A stretch of 64,000 bases of DNA from the NCBI GenBank assembly GCA_009760855.2, contig WPIO01000015.1:6166501-6230500 (forward strand). Direction: 5' to 3'. Shown in pieces: positions 21,544-32,015 of this stretch (positions within the stretch are counted from its first letter, which is position 1; each line of letters opens with the position of its first letter). The notes beneath the pieces are model-generated. The model was given only the letters and a program-made list of their open reading frames with translations, made no database searches and was not told where the DNA came from. The stretch comes from Cristatella mucedo. Its lineage: Eukaryota > Bryozoa > Phylactolaemata > Cristatellidae. Both the position numbers and the translations under genes were made by a program.

Positions 21544-24500
21544 ATGTATCAAAAAAGTCCTCAAAAGGGAAACTCGTTTCATACCAAGTCAAGAAGACTA
21601 ATGAATATTGACGATATAACTCCAAGTAAAAGTATTGTTTCAAGGATTCATAAGTTTAAATTAGAATCTACCGGAGCCAATGGAAGACATGAGAAATACG
21701 TTCTTAAGGGAAGAGACTATTCTGCAACAGAAATTGATGATTTCTTTAATAGTATAAAACCAAGCTATAATAATGTTTTAAAAGAAGTAACAACTAGATT
21801 TTCTTCATTTAAATTACAAAGATATCAGTTCATTCATATCAGGATCAAACTGATACACATAGTCACAGTCTTATAACTGGTTCTAAATTACTTGCAGTTG
21901 TTAAAAAATCTGGTTATACTAGTATTATTATAGACCAATTGAAATCTCAAAAAGAAGCAATACATAAAATTATTGAGAAAAATCCAGGTTCTGTTGGAGG
22001 TTAATCGGTGTAAAACGTCTTGAGATTAATGTTAGTAAATATATTATTAGAGCAGGTTCCTCTTATTTACCATTACCAGCTGTTTTAACAAAGAAACGTT
22101 GTTGTATCAACATAAAAAATGAAGATAAATATTGCGCTTTATGGCGTGTATTAAGATTCCTAAATCCTATAAAGAATCATCGTGAAATATACATTGATTT
22201 AATTAACATATTAAGAAGTAATTATCAAGAACTAAATGAATCTCTATCGCAACTTGAATGGCCTCTAAAAGTAATTGATGTTAAAGAAATTAGGTAAACT
22301 ATTTAATGTTAGTATAAATGTTTATGAATGTAATGTCAAATCAGGTCTATATCCTCTAAAAATTGTATCAAGAAAATTAGAGATTCCAGAAAGACATATT
22401 AATCTTTTATTGATAACCAAATCTGAAAAAAGTCATTACGCATTTATAAAGAATTTTAGTGGTCTCCGTAGAACACCTAATAAAGATGGATCAGTGTTTT
22501 ATTTTTATAGGTGTATGGATAAATTATTTTCAGATGCAGATTTTCAGAATCATTTATTTCTATGCAAGGGTCTTAAGTCTAGTGGTTCTAAAATAAAAAT
22601 GCCTGGAACTATTGAAAATAAGAAAACAGGAAGAACAAAAGACACTACACTTTTGAATTTTAGTGATCATGCACAATTAATTAAATCTCCATATGATTGT
22701 TATGCAGATTTTGGAAGTTTGAATGTCAAAACATGTGATGTTTGTTATGAAAGTATAGTATCTAACAATATTAATCTAAACTATTGTAATAGTAAATTAA
22801 CAACAGGTAAATGTAAAAAAAATCCTAGCTGATTAAACAGCCTCTTTTTTTTATAGCGACAGAAGAGCCTTTACGGCTATCACCACCGCTTGCAGTGGCG
22901 ATAAAGAATTGCCCACCGCAGGAATCGAACTCACGACCTCGGGACCGATGTCGTGAAAGCAACCACCTTACCTAGTGTGCCATCACGGCTCACCAAATGT
23001 AGTGATTCATGTACTAAGATGTTACAAGTTCCATGTGGGTCATGTGCAATCATTGTTGATATTAATGGAAATGTTATAGATAAGTTTTTAAACAGAGGGA
23101 AGGATTGCGTTGAACTACTATTAGAATTTATAATTAATTCTTCTAACGAGTTAAAAAAGAAGCTATTAAATCACATTGAAGCTCCTATTATTTTTAATAC
23201 TGATATCCGCAAACAATTTAATGATGCTACAAATTGTTGGATTTGTACATAAGAATTTATTGATGTAAATGGAAAGTTTAAAGTAAGAGACCACTGTCAT
23301 TTTACAGATAGATTTAGAGGAGCAGCACATAAACTTTGTAATTCTCTTGTTAGATTAAAAAAAACTAGATGAAAACTTCCTATCTTTATTTACAATTTGA
23401 AAGGATACGATTCTCATTTGATTGTAAAAGGAATGTCAGCATTTGGTCTTAATTGGAAACCTGTTGCACATAATATGGAAAATTATATGTCAATGTCATT
23501 TGAAGATTTTGAGTTCAAAGATTCTTTTAATTTTATGAATAATGGTTTAAGTAATATTGTTACTTCATTAAAGAAAGCAAATTCAAATTTTGATGCTACA
23601 ATTGATGTCTTTAAAAAACTACATCCAAATATTGATGTTAAGGTTCTTGAAGATGCGATATCCAGGAAAGGTATTTATCCTTACGAGTATATGGACTCTT
23701 TTGATAAATTCAATGAGACTAAGATTCCAGATATTAAATCATTCAACAGTAAAATTAGTTGTGATAAAGGTATTACTGCTGAAGAATATGAGCACGCCCT
23801 AAATGTATTTAAACTCTTTAGTATGAAGGATTTAGGAGATTATCATGATATTTATCTATATGCAGATGTTACACTTCTTGCTGATTGCTATGAAGAATAC
23901 AGAAATAGTTTTATTGAATTGTTTAAGTTAGATCCAGTTCACGATCTATCAGCACTACATTATGCATGGTCTCGTACTTTGTTTTACACGCAATGTACTA
24001 TAAAGCTATTAGGTAAAAAAGGAGACTTACAACTGTATCAAAAGTTTAAAGAATCAATAAGAGGTGGAGTTTTTCAAGTCAGTAAAAGACTTTGTAAAGC
24101 CAGTGATAATAACCATATTATGTATTGGGATGCTACAAGTTTATATCCAACGGTTTTGATGTGGCACTTACCTATTACAGAACCTACTGAAGATGATTTA
24201 AGTAATTGGCCACTTGAAAAAATAATGACACTACCTGAAAATTGTAATAAAGGAATATTTGTATTATGTGATTTAGAGTATCCAAAGGAACTGCATGATT
24301 TACATAATGATTATCCACTTTGTCCTGAAAGTAGGGTTGTTGATAATTCCGAGTTTTCAAGATACCAACAACAGTTTTCATCAGGCCCAAGTACTGTTCC
24401 AAAACTGATTTGTGATTTCACTAATAAAACTAATTATCTAACACATAACAGATACTTTCAATTTGTTGTTAGTAAAGGATTGATACCAACTAAAATACAT

Positions 24501-25468
24501 AAAGTATATAAGTTTAATCAAGAACCTTGGGCAAAACCATTCATTGATATATGTGCAGCTAAAGAGATTGAATTTGAACGTAAAGGTGATAGCTTTAAAA
24601 GAATTCTATATAAGGGTTTTATGTGTCAAATCTTTGGAAAGACACGTGAGAACGTAGAAAACAGAACATGTGTTAGATTAGTAAATACTGGAACAGATGA
24701 GAATGATTCATTGCATCATAAATTAATGAGAGATCCTAGACTTAAAGAAATTAGATGCTTTGATAAAACTCTAGTTGGTTTCGAACACTAAAAAATGACC
24801 ACACTTCTAAACAAACCAATGTTTATAGGTGTTGCAATTCTTGATTTATAAAAATTACACATGCAAAGATTTTACTATGACACATTGAAAGCTAAGTTTA
24901 ATGATAGATTAAGTTTATTATACACTGACACTGATTCATTAGTTGTTGATATTAAAAGTGAAGACTTTGGTAAAGAGATGTTTGATATTAAAGATTGGTT
25001 TCATAAGGATGAGTTTGGTAAATTTAAAGATGAAATGAATGGAGCAAAGATTGATGAATTCATCGCTTTAAGCCTAAAATTATATTCCGCTGCTTCGACT
25101 AAACCAATTATGAAAGCAAAAGGTGTTCCAAAAGAAGTAATTAAGAATTCAAAGATAACTCATAAATGAATATAGTCAATGTCTATCTACCGCTGATATT
25201 TATATATTATATAAATACTGATATTTATATAAATAATGGTAGTACTGTTGCTTTTGATGAAACTCTCGATAGAGATTTCTATCGTATGACTCAAAGTAAA
25301 CATAACATTGTTACAAAGAAATATAAGAAAAGAGCACTATCAGCAATCGAATCAAAACTTTACTGTTTAGATTGTGGATGTTATAGTTACGCTTACGGGC
25401 ATTATAAGATTGATAAATCTTTAAGTGAAGGAACTAATCCAGGTCATCGTGAAAAGTGTATTCAATAA
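21544..25468 (+). pseudogene. polB: protein-primed family B DNA polymerase, broken
   Basis: Replicative polymerase of Polintons. Recognisable in order: N-terminal region (21544-22270, several frames); the Exo I region YADFG (~22707), where the second catalytic acid of D-x-E is Gly; a Cys/His cluster resembling an endonuclease VII-type finger (CWIC ... DHCHF, 23232-23300); Exo II LKGYDSHL (23397); Exo III YADVTLLADCYEEY (~23858); Pol A YWDATSLYP (24123); Pol B QIFGKTRENVENR (~24627); Pol C YTDTDS (24921); and the C-terminal AYGHYKI (~25390). Breaks: frameshifts near 21870, 22003, 22290 and 25170, a SINE at 22823-22994, stops at ~23250, 23370, 24789 and 24849. Starts right after TTAATATAG at the inner edge of the TIR. 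Confidence 0.93.
22823..22994 (-). repeat. tRNA-derived SINE inserted in polB
   Basis: Complete SINE, minus orientation, with A box TGGCACACTAGG and B box GAGTTCGATTCC. The 7-bp direct repeat AAATGTA at 22809-22815 and 22995-23001 is the target-site duplication, separated from the SINE 3' end by its poly-A/T tail. Confidence 0.9.
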
Positions 25469-25489
25469 ATTTATATCTTTATATAGAAA

Positions 25490-25936
25490 ATGGATTTTGA
25501 TGAAAATAATGAAAAGATTCTTAATTCCAATGAATATATAGGAAATGAAGTGGTTTCTAACTGTCAACAAAAATTAAGTTCTTATAATAACTCTTCATTT
25601 CATAAGTCAGAAGTCTATAACATTTTTAAAGAATTAGACTCAACAGTTATTGACATTATTTTGGAGATTATAAAATGTAAACAAAAGTTAATTGAGTTAG
25701 TACCTCTCAAACACATACACATTTCCAAATTAAATAATTTTTTCTCACGTATAATGCTACCAGAATCCGAATCTGAGTCTGAACCAGTATCCGAATCTGA
25801 GTCTGAACCAAAATCTGAATCTGAGTCTGAACCTGAATCCGAATCCGAATCAGCTGAAGATGACTTCACTTTTTATGGTAAAGCTGATATACCACCATTT
25901 CCAAGTGATTATGTAAATGAAGAAACTAATTTATAA
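25490..25936 (+). CDS. small helical protein 1 of tandem family, with acidic Ser-Glu tail
   Basis: Not recognised. Intact frame of 148 residues. Residues ~15-90 are predicted helical and share the family pattern of the next four genes (two Cys, then L-D-S-x-V-I-D-I-I-L-E-I). After that come about 30 residues made only of Ser-Glu/Pro repeats (SESESEP type, ~91-122), then a short acidic end. The start is immediately downstream of TTATATAGAAA. The only member with the repeat tail, and one of few genes in the element without a visible break. Confidence 0.7.
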   Translation: MDFDENNEKILNSNEYIGNEVVSNCQQKLSSYNNSSFHKSEVYNIFKELDSTVIDIILEIIKCKQKLIELVPLKHIHISKLNNFFSRIMLPESESESEPVSESESEPKSESESEPESESESAEDDFTFYGKADIPPFPSDYVNEETNL

Positions 25937-25958
25937 AAATATTTCTACTTATATAGAA

Positions 25959-26244
25959 ATGGATGTCTCAAGAATTCTAAGCTGTGAACAATCTAGAGAA
26001 ATGGCAGTAAAGATCTGTCTTCCAAAAACTGAAAGGTAATGATCAACGTATAGTTAGGCACTCTCTTGATAAACTTATTCCAGATTTAGATAGTTCATTT
26101 GTTAGTGTTCTTATAGAAATGTGTGAAGCTTCTGATGAAATAATGGAGTGTAGAGGTAAGATAACTAAAATGCTTGAAGAAGCAGCTAAGAAATCAAAAA
26201 CCCCAAAAACAAAACAAGGAATACAAATTAATAATTTGTATTAA
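25959..26244 (+). pseudogene. small helical protein 2 of tandem family
   Basis: About 95 codons with one frameshift near 26025. The first part reads MDVSRILSCEQSREMA; the second reads PDLDSSFVSVLIEMCEAS and ends in a Lys-rich tail. Same layout as genes 1 and 3-5 of the cluster. Preceded by TTATATAGAA directly on the ATG. Function unknown. Confidence 0.65.
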
Positions 26245-26279
26245 ATAAATCTTTAACCTTATACAGGAAATAAATTTTG

Positions 26280-26522
26280 ATGAAAAAATTTGAATTGATT
26301 ATTAAATATAGTAAAGTACGTGAACATTTGTTTAATGTTTGTGCAAACGAAATAGGTTGTTTAAATCGCGATATTCTTTGTTCTAAAGCTTATCAAACTT
26401 TAAAAGGATTAGGCCCACCAGTTACTGACATACTTTTTGAGTTAGCTGATTATTATGAAAGTATTCATAAATGTGAAATGGAATTACATAATGAAATATG
26501 TAAATTAAAATCAATTAAATAA
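26280..26522 (+). CDS. small helical protein 3 of tandem family
   Basis: Intact 80-residue frame. Family core GLGPPVTDILFELADYYES with flanking Cys. Upstream is CCTTATACAGGAAATAAATTTTG, a variant of the TATAG leader set back from the ATG. Function unknown; nothing beyond the shared helical core is recognisable. Confidence 0.65.
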   Translation: MKKFELIIKYSKVREHLFNVCANEIGCLNRDILCSKAYQTLKGLGPPVTDILFELADYYESIHKCEMELHNEICKLKSIK

Positions 26523-26538
26523 ATCTTTAATCTTATTT

Positions 26539-26818
26539 AGGAAATAAATAAAAAAATTTCAATAATTCTTTGTTGTGATAATGCTGTAAGGATTGCAAAA
26601 AATTTATGTGGCTTTGATGATGATAGTAGTTATATTGCTGTAGATCTTTATAAGCGTATTTTTGAATTAGGTGATTCAAAAAATTTCTATTCTTTTACAA
26701 GTTTGTGATAAACATGATAAAATGAAAAAGAAAAAAATATGCTGAAGCATTTGATAAATTTCATAATACCTTTCACGAGTTAAAAACAAAAGCTAATCAC
26801 TTAAAATCTAATTTTTAG
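26539..26818 (+). pseudogene. small helical protein 4 of tandem family, frameshifted
   Basis: No ATG survives at the 5' end, although the leader TTATTTAGGAAATAAATAAA is present. The first frame carries ILCCDNAVRIAKNLC and FELGDS. After a shift near 26685 the second frame gives ISILLQVCDKHDKMKK, and after another near 26740 a helical Lys-rich end. The order matches the other members. Function unknown. Confidence 0.55.
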
Positions 26819-26859
26819 TTTTGAATCTGTGTGAAATTTTTTATTTTTAATATAGTAAG

Positions 26860-27126
26860 ATGGATCAAAAAGTTTCAAGAATTCCATGTTATGAAAAAGC
26901 TAAAGAGGCTGCATACAATGTTTGCTTTCTATCGTATGGAGTGTTTCATGAGACGATGTATAATAACCTCTATTCTTATATTCATAAATTACCTGATTCC
27001 GCTATTGCAGATTTAATTAAAATTTGCGATTTTTGTGATAAAAAAGAAAAGTGTGAGATTATGATATATTCTACTATGTCAGATGTCCGTAAAACAATTG
27101 GTTTTATTCGTTCTAATAACATGTAA
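26860..27126 (+). CDS. small helical protein 5 of tandem family
   Basis: Intact 88-residue frame after TTTAATATAGTAAG. Family core KLPDSAIADLIKICDFCDKK, with CYEKAKEAAYNVC upstream. Six Cys in total. Function unknown. Most complete representative of the family consensus. Confidence 0.7.
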   Translation: MDQKVSRIPCYEKAKEAAYNVCFLSYGVFHETMYNNLYSYIHKLPDSAIADLIKICDFCDKKEKCEIMIYSTMSDVRKTIGFIRSNNM

Positions 27127-27149
27127 TTCCTTATTTTTTATATAGGAAA

Positions 27150-27632
27150 ATGCAGGCAACTTCTGATGTTACTGATCCCAATCTTGCCACTAGTGCCACT
27201 CTTCTGAAATTTAACGTTGATTATCTTGTTAAGTCAAGAATGACTGCATATGATCAACAAACACTTGATTAAGATATTTCAGTTATGACTGATAATTCAG
27301 CTAAGAAATTCTATCTTGATGAATGTGATATCAAAGCTCAAAAATTAATAACAGCCGGATTATCCGACGTGACAGCTAATCTTGAATCAACTGTTAGATC
27401 TAAAGTTGATGCACTTCTAGATGATCCTTCAGAAATCTCTGGATATACAACATGGATTGCATTACAACTTCCAACACTCTCAACAGTTATCTCAGGAGTA
27501 TCAGGAGTTAAACCAGATATCTCTGGAATTGTTAAAGACGAGTGTTATGCAGTTCTTCCTGATCTAGCTGATGGTGTTAGTGCAAGACAAAAGACAACTG
27601 CAGCAGCGTTAGAAGCACAATCAGCAGAATAA
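27150..27632 (+). pseudogene. unknown Polinton protein, one in-frame stop
   Basis: Starts after TTTTTATATAGGAAA. About 160 codons with a TAA at codon ~41 (27270) and no frameshift. The rest is Ala/Ser/Thr/Asp-rich with predicted helices (LITAGLSDVTANLESTV) and an acidic, Ala-rich end. I do not recognise a domain. It lies between the tandem small-protein cluster and the fiber block. Confidence 0.6.
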
Positions 27633-27665
27633 TTTAATTAAAACAAAATAAACAGTATTATAGAG

Positions 27666-27998
27666 ATGGTTTCAGTTGAAACAAGAAGTAAGGATTGCCT
27701 CAATGAAGTTCAAGGACAGCAGCATTCAAACTTTAAGATTTGCTGTTATCCAATGGGTAGAATTGAAGACATTAGATCAACATTACTAAATGCTGTGAAC
27801 CTAGTTATTGAATACAAGGCATTAAGAATCAATCACTCTGAAACAGAGATTGCAAACATATTTAGTAAAGTTAGGAGTGGTTCAATCTTTGGAGAGTTTC
27901 TCAAAGACTTAAAAGTAGAAAAAATAAATAGAATTAAGTCAGAAGCTTACTCTAAAAAAATAGAACTAACAAAACAAATAAAGAGAGAAATAGATTAA
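27666..27998 (+). CDS. unknown Polinton protein, helical
   Basis: 110-residue frame after TATTATAGAG. Basic and helical in the second half (IFGEFLKDLKVEKINRIKSE). No domain recognised. Further open sequence follows in another frame up to ~28060, where it meets the convergent fiber gene, so the true C-terminus may be longer and frameshifted. Confidence 0.55.
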   Translation: MVSVETRSKDCLNEVQGQQHSNFKICCYPMGRIEDIRSTLLNAVNLVIEYKALRINHSETEIANIFSKVRSGSIFGEFLKDLKVEKINRIKSEAYSKKIELTKQIKREID

Positions 27999-28056
27999 GG
28001 AAGGGACTTTGAACTTCCAGAAGAGTTGATTAAAGAAACTATGGATTGGAGGATTT

Positions 28057-29038
28057 AGATATTTACTAATCTAGCTTTCTTAACTAAACCAATCTCAATA
28101 ACATCTGAAGGACTCGGTGTTCTAAATCCTGCATAACTTAGAACAGGATAACTAACATCAAATGATATTATTTTTTATCCCTTTCTTCAAAGATAGCAAA
28201 GTTTGTTAAAGAATTACTTGACAACAACATGTAATCACCTTCCACACCGTAATAAGGTATATTAAGTAAATTAGAAGGATAAAAGTTGGGTGAGTAGAAT
28301 TTATGATAGCAGTTAGTAACTATATTATCATATTCTGCAGACAACTTTTCTACTGTTATTGACATTGTTGATGTAATAGTTCCATAGCTTTTTCTAGTCA
28401 TAATATCATCCTTTAGTAGAAATGAATTAATTTCAGCTATTCTTCCATAGGTATTACAATAAGTGTCATTATTGACAATGATAGTATTATAGTTATTTCT
28501 TCTATTAACGTCTCTTATATTCAATGTTATCTTTGAGTAGAGTGGTTTTTTTAAGTTAATATCAGATAGCTTTGCTAAAGTAATGTCACTGGTGTTGTTA
28601 GATAAATTAGTAACACTTTTAGCACCTATTACACCATATAATAAGAATGATTCACGGTTAAAAGATCTATTCGTTCTTAGAAATGTTGAATAAGCTCTTT
28701 CTTTTGTATATGAACAGTCATTAGAGTTATTAGCAATTAATCTATCTACTTCTAGAGTTCCATCTATTACTTGTCCTCATTCTGTTCTAACTTTTGTATC
28801 AAGATACTCTTTTGTAGATAAATCATTTCCATTCCCTGGATAAGCCACATTTACATATTTTTTTGAATTAGCAGATAAATCTCCTCTTACAATGTCATAA
28901 GTCTTTTCGAATAGAACTATTATCGGCAAAGTTTTTACTTACAGTTTCTAATTCACTAATAGTAGAACCGTTATTTGTTGTTCTATTTTTTTACCAAGAT
29001 TTAGTCCCATTCATTTCTAATAATCTTCTGCTAAGCAT
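28057..29038 (-). pseudogene. fiber-like protein gene c
   Basis: Minus strand. Start at 29038 after TATATAG-cgataacataag. It has one module of the fiber repeat (YPGNGNDLSTKEYLDTKV) followed by a long beta-type C-terminal domain (RAYSTFLRTN ... FLLYGVIGAKSVTN ... INSFLLKDD). Breaks: stops in the first 20 codons and after KVRTE (~28784), frameshifts near 28905 and 28175. The layout (short repeat stalk plus a C-terminal head) resembles receptor-binding fibers of phages and adenovirus-like viruses; function is inferred. Confidence 0.6.
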
Positions 29039-29050
29039 CTTATGTTATCG

Positions 29051-29910
29051 CTATATAAACAGTAATATTTAATTCTTTATCAAATAAATTTGAACCCGAT
29101 ATAAAAGTTGATGACTGAAGAACTTTTTATATGCATAAAGCACATGCCCACTGTATAATTGATCTTGTAACGGCACTAGTGTTGCTGGAAGTGGTAATAC
29201 TATACCTTTATTCCAGCTATAAATTCATACAATGTTGTAACAACAAATAATCCTCTAGGAATAGTAGTATCAGCTAAAGTAGAAATCCATCGACCATTAA
29301 GTGTTTTTCCATATAATTCTGTAGTTAAAAACCCATCAACTGTTGCTCTAAAGCGTAGTACGGCAATATTTCCATCAGACATTCTGTTTAGATAGTTACA
29401 GTTTAAACCATCATTAGGATTGACAGGGTTGTTTTCTCAGAAGATAGAGTATCCATTCATATCTAAATTTCCACTGAGAGTTCCTCCTGTCAGTTTAAGA
29501 AAATCAGAGTCCATATACAATTTATTTGGAATATCATTATCAGAAGTAGGAGGTCCTCCAACAGCTACATTTCCATTTACAGTCAGTGTCCCATTAAAAA
29601 CATCACCAGTCTTTGGAAGTTTACTATCCGCATAATCTTAAGTTGCAGCATCGCTATGATTTACAGGATTTGCTAATTCTATTATCTTATAATTTTTCAT
29701 ATCAATATCTCCATCGGCGGTGGTTCCTCTTGATACTTTAGTAACGAATTTGGTATCAATATACTTTCTATTTATTGCATCTCCACTATCAACAGGATCA
29801 CCAAAATCCTTTATCAGATTACCATTCATACTTAAACTGCCAGTAAGTACATCACCGATCGTTTGAATGTAATTAGTTATACCAATTCCTCTTCTTTTAG
29901 GTCTGAACAT
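29051..29910 (-). pseudogene. fiber-like protein gene b (four stalk repeats)
   Basis: Minus strand, start 29910. The stalk consists of repeats of MNGNLIKDFGDPVDSGDAINRKYID type: MNGN near 29820, MKNYKIIELANPVNHSDAAT near 29640-29690, VNGNVAVGGPPTSDND near 29570 and LDMNGYSIF near 29450. The C-terminal head contains FRATVDGFLTTELYG. Breaks: TAA at 29638, TGA at ~29433, frameshifts after 29215. The stop codon of the upstream gene (29913-29915) lies only 2 bases before this ATG, inside a GTGTAGAA leader. Repeats of this kind occur in trimeric tail fibers; that this is the virion's attachment protein is inference. Confidence 0.65.
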
Positions 29911-29912
29911 TT

Positions 29913-30630
29913 CTACACAATAGTAAACAGAAAATCAATGTAGGTTATTCCACTTGCAAGAGTAAACTTATCAATAGCATAGGTACATGTTCCATCAATA
30001 TTAATTATTAAAACTAGAGTGTTATACCTCCATATGTTGATTCGTTGGTTAATTCTACGTATGCATTTGTCTTATTTGTTGCGTACATAATTCCACTTAC
30101 CATCGCAAAGTTAGGTAATACCCCTAGAAAGAATTTTTCAAGATTAGTTGCTTATGCAATACCTTTTCCTGTTTGTGCGATACCAGGCATATCACCAGGT
30201 GTAAGTTGTTGCAGTTGAAATTTATTTCTTGTACTTCCATTAGCAGTAATACTCAAACCCAGCATATCAAGATAAAATACAGTGGGATAAGTACCAGAAC
30301 TTGCTCCTAAATATCTAAATGCTATTTGTTTAGTACTATCCACATACTGTTTTGTGATAGTGTCAGAGTCATTTAAGTTGGTAATGTTCTTTCCTCCCAT
30401 GTTCATACTTGCCGTTGCTTTACCTTGGAATACTTGTGTCATATTCTTTAGTAGTCCATAGTTTATAACTTTATAAGGTCTAAAATCACTGTATACAGTG
30501 CCGTCAGCAGTCATTGGAAAAGCTACAAACGCTCTAGGAGGATTTCTATCAGGAGTAACAGGAATAGTAAATCTTGGCTTGTTTATAAAAGAAATTGTTG
30601 ATGATTTTGCTTCTCGTAAATACGGTTAAG
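29913..30630 (-). pseudogene. fiber-like protein gene a
   Basis: Minus strand, divergent from the gene at 30645. No start codon found; a stop sits in frame near 30625. Contains AFVAFPMTADGTVYSD, one stalk repeat (MNMGGKNITNLNDSDTITKQYVD, 30380-30415), a beta-rich head (FRYLGASSGTYPTVFYL) and TNESTYGG. Breaks: TAA at 30152 and a frameshift near 30025. It ends in a TAG that forms part of the next gene's leader. Confidence 0.6.
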
Positions 30631-30644
30631 TGTTCTGGAAAACA

Positions 30645-31406
30645 ATGGCAGATAAAAAAGAAGGACTATCAAAGATGGTTGCAAATTTAGAAGTAGATTT
30701 TTACATCAATGAAATAATATTAGAAGCAGAGAAATCAAAGAGTGATTAGTATCTTAACCCTAGTAAGTTTTTATCTGATACATTTGGAGAAGAAGTTTCT
30801 TGGGATGAAACACAACTCAATCCAATCGCTTGGAAGAAGAACTTTCTTGAAATGAGAGGAGGTTTTCTACCTGCTATTCCAGCTATCATTGCTAGTATAG
30901 CAAATGTAACAGGAACAGTTGGTTTAGCAGTTTCAATCACTGTTGCCGTTGCCGGATTGATAAAAAAGATAGTAGATGAAACAATGTATACTGCTAGAGC
31001 ACCTAAAATGAATACTCACGAAGAGAGAATGAGTGCTTTATCACTTCAAAGTGAAAGATTAAATAATGCTATTGTAGACTTGAAAAACATGATAGAACTA
31101 CTTGATAAGGGTTTTGATATAGATCTAAGTGATAAAGTACAGAATTCAGAAGTTAAAAACAGATTGACTTACCTTAATAAAGGAAGAGAATTTGTAGAAA
31201 AAGGAGGTGTTAGTTACACTGAAGATTTAAAACGAGACATAAAAAAAGTAGAAAGTAGTACAGTAGGAGGTCGTAAAACATGTGACTATAAAGCTGAGTC
31301 TGCAATGCTATTGAGTAATCTTTTTGCACAAGGTAAGAGTCAAGAAGAAATTCATTCAGAGATACTAAAATTAAGAGATGATCTCAAGCGAAGATGTAAG
31401 AACTAG
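30645..31406 (+). pseudogene. membrane-active minor virion-type protein (pX/pVI-like)
   Basis: About 253 codons with a TAG at ~30747. After 65 residues comes EMRGGFLPAIPAIIASIANV, then a continuous hydrophobic/amphipathic stretch to ~residue 107, followed by a long charged coiled-coil-like region to the Lys-rich end. MRGG|F fits the (M/I/L)xGG-x consensus of adenovirus-type maturation proteases, and small Gly-Gly/hydrophobic proteins of this sort are typical precursors in adenovirus and Polinton virions. The role in membrane disruption or core organisation is inferred. No TATAG leader at its start. Confidence 0.6.
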
Positions 31407-31900
31407 AAGTCAGTGTGGCGAACTATTATATTATCTTCTATTAAACTATATTTAAAGTTTAATTTTGAAAATTCAATGCTTAGACGCATTGATGTAACAT
31501 CACGAGCGTAAGCAGCAGCTTCTTCTTCCTCAAAATAACCTAGGTGTCTTCTTTCTCCATCTATTCGTATATAAGCCTTACATTTGCTTGCTCTTTTATC
31601 AAAACACACCAATAAAATCAAATGATAAACCTTTTCGTTTTGGTTTATTTCTTTGGTTTTCTGAACGAGTGGCTTCATGTAGATTGTCGAAACGATCATT
31701 TAGTTTATCATTATCAATGTGATCTATCTCATGTAAAGGAAATCTACCAGTCTTGATTAACCAAACTAACCTATGAGCGTAGCATGATTTTCCACCAATT
31801 CTTATTCGTCAATATCCAGAAGAACTTATTGATCCTGCTTCCGATCCGAGTGCTACTTTTTGTCTTCTAATCTTAATAGTAAATTTTCCAGTAAAATAAT
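31403..31900 (-). pseudogene. HNH endonuclease with AP2 DNA-binding domain
   Basis: Minus strand. The 5' part encodes an HNH_3-type nuclease: GGKSCYAHRLVWLIKTGRFP, then HEIDHIDNDKLNDRFDNL and the N-rich RSENQRNK. After a frameshift near 31615 comes an AP2 domain: KAYIRIDGERRHLGYFEEEE, AAAYARD and LNF. This is the standard layout of free-standing phage/viral homing endonucleases. The start is not found; a TGA replaces a codon in GY*RIRIGG (~31813). The neighbouring genes belong to virion assembly, so this looks like a selfish passenger in an intergenic space. Confidence 0.85.
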
Positions 31901-32015
31901 TTTACTAAAATAATTCAAGAACCCTATCTCTCAAAGTAGTAAGTTCATATTGATCCCTTTTTAGTATACTTTAATTTTTTATTGTTTAGTATAATAATTA
32001 TTTAATTTATATAGA

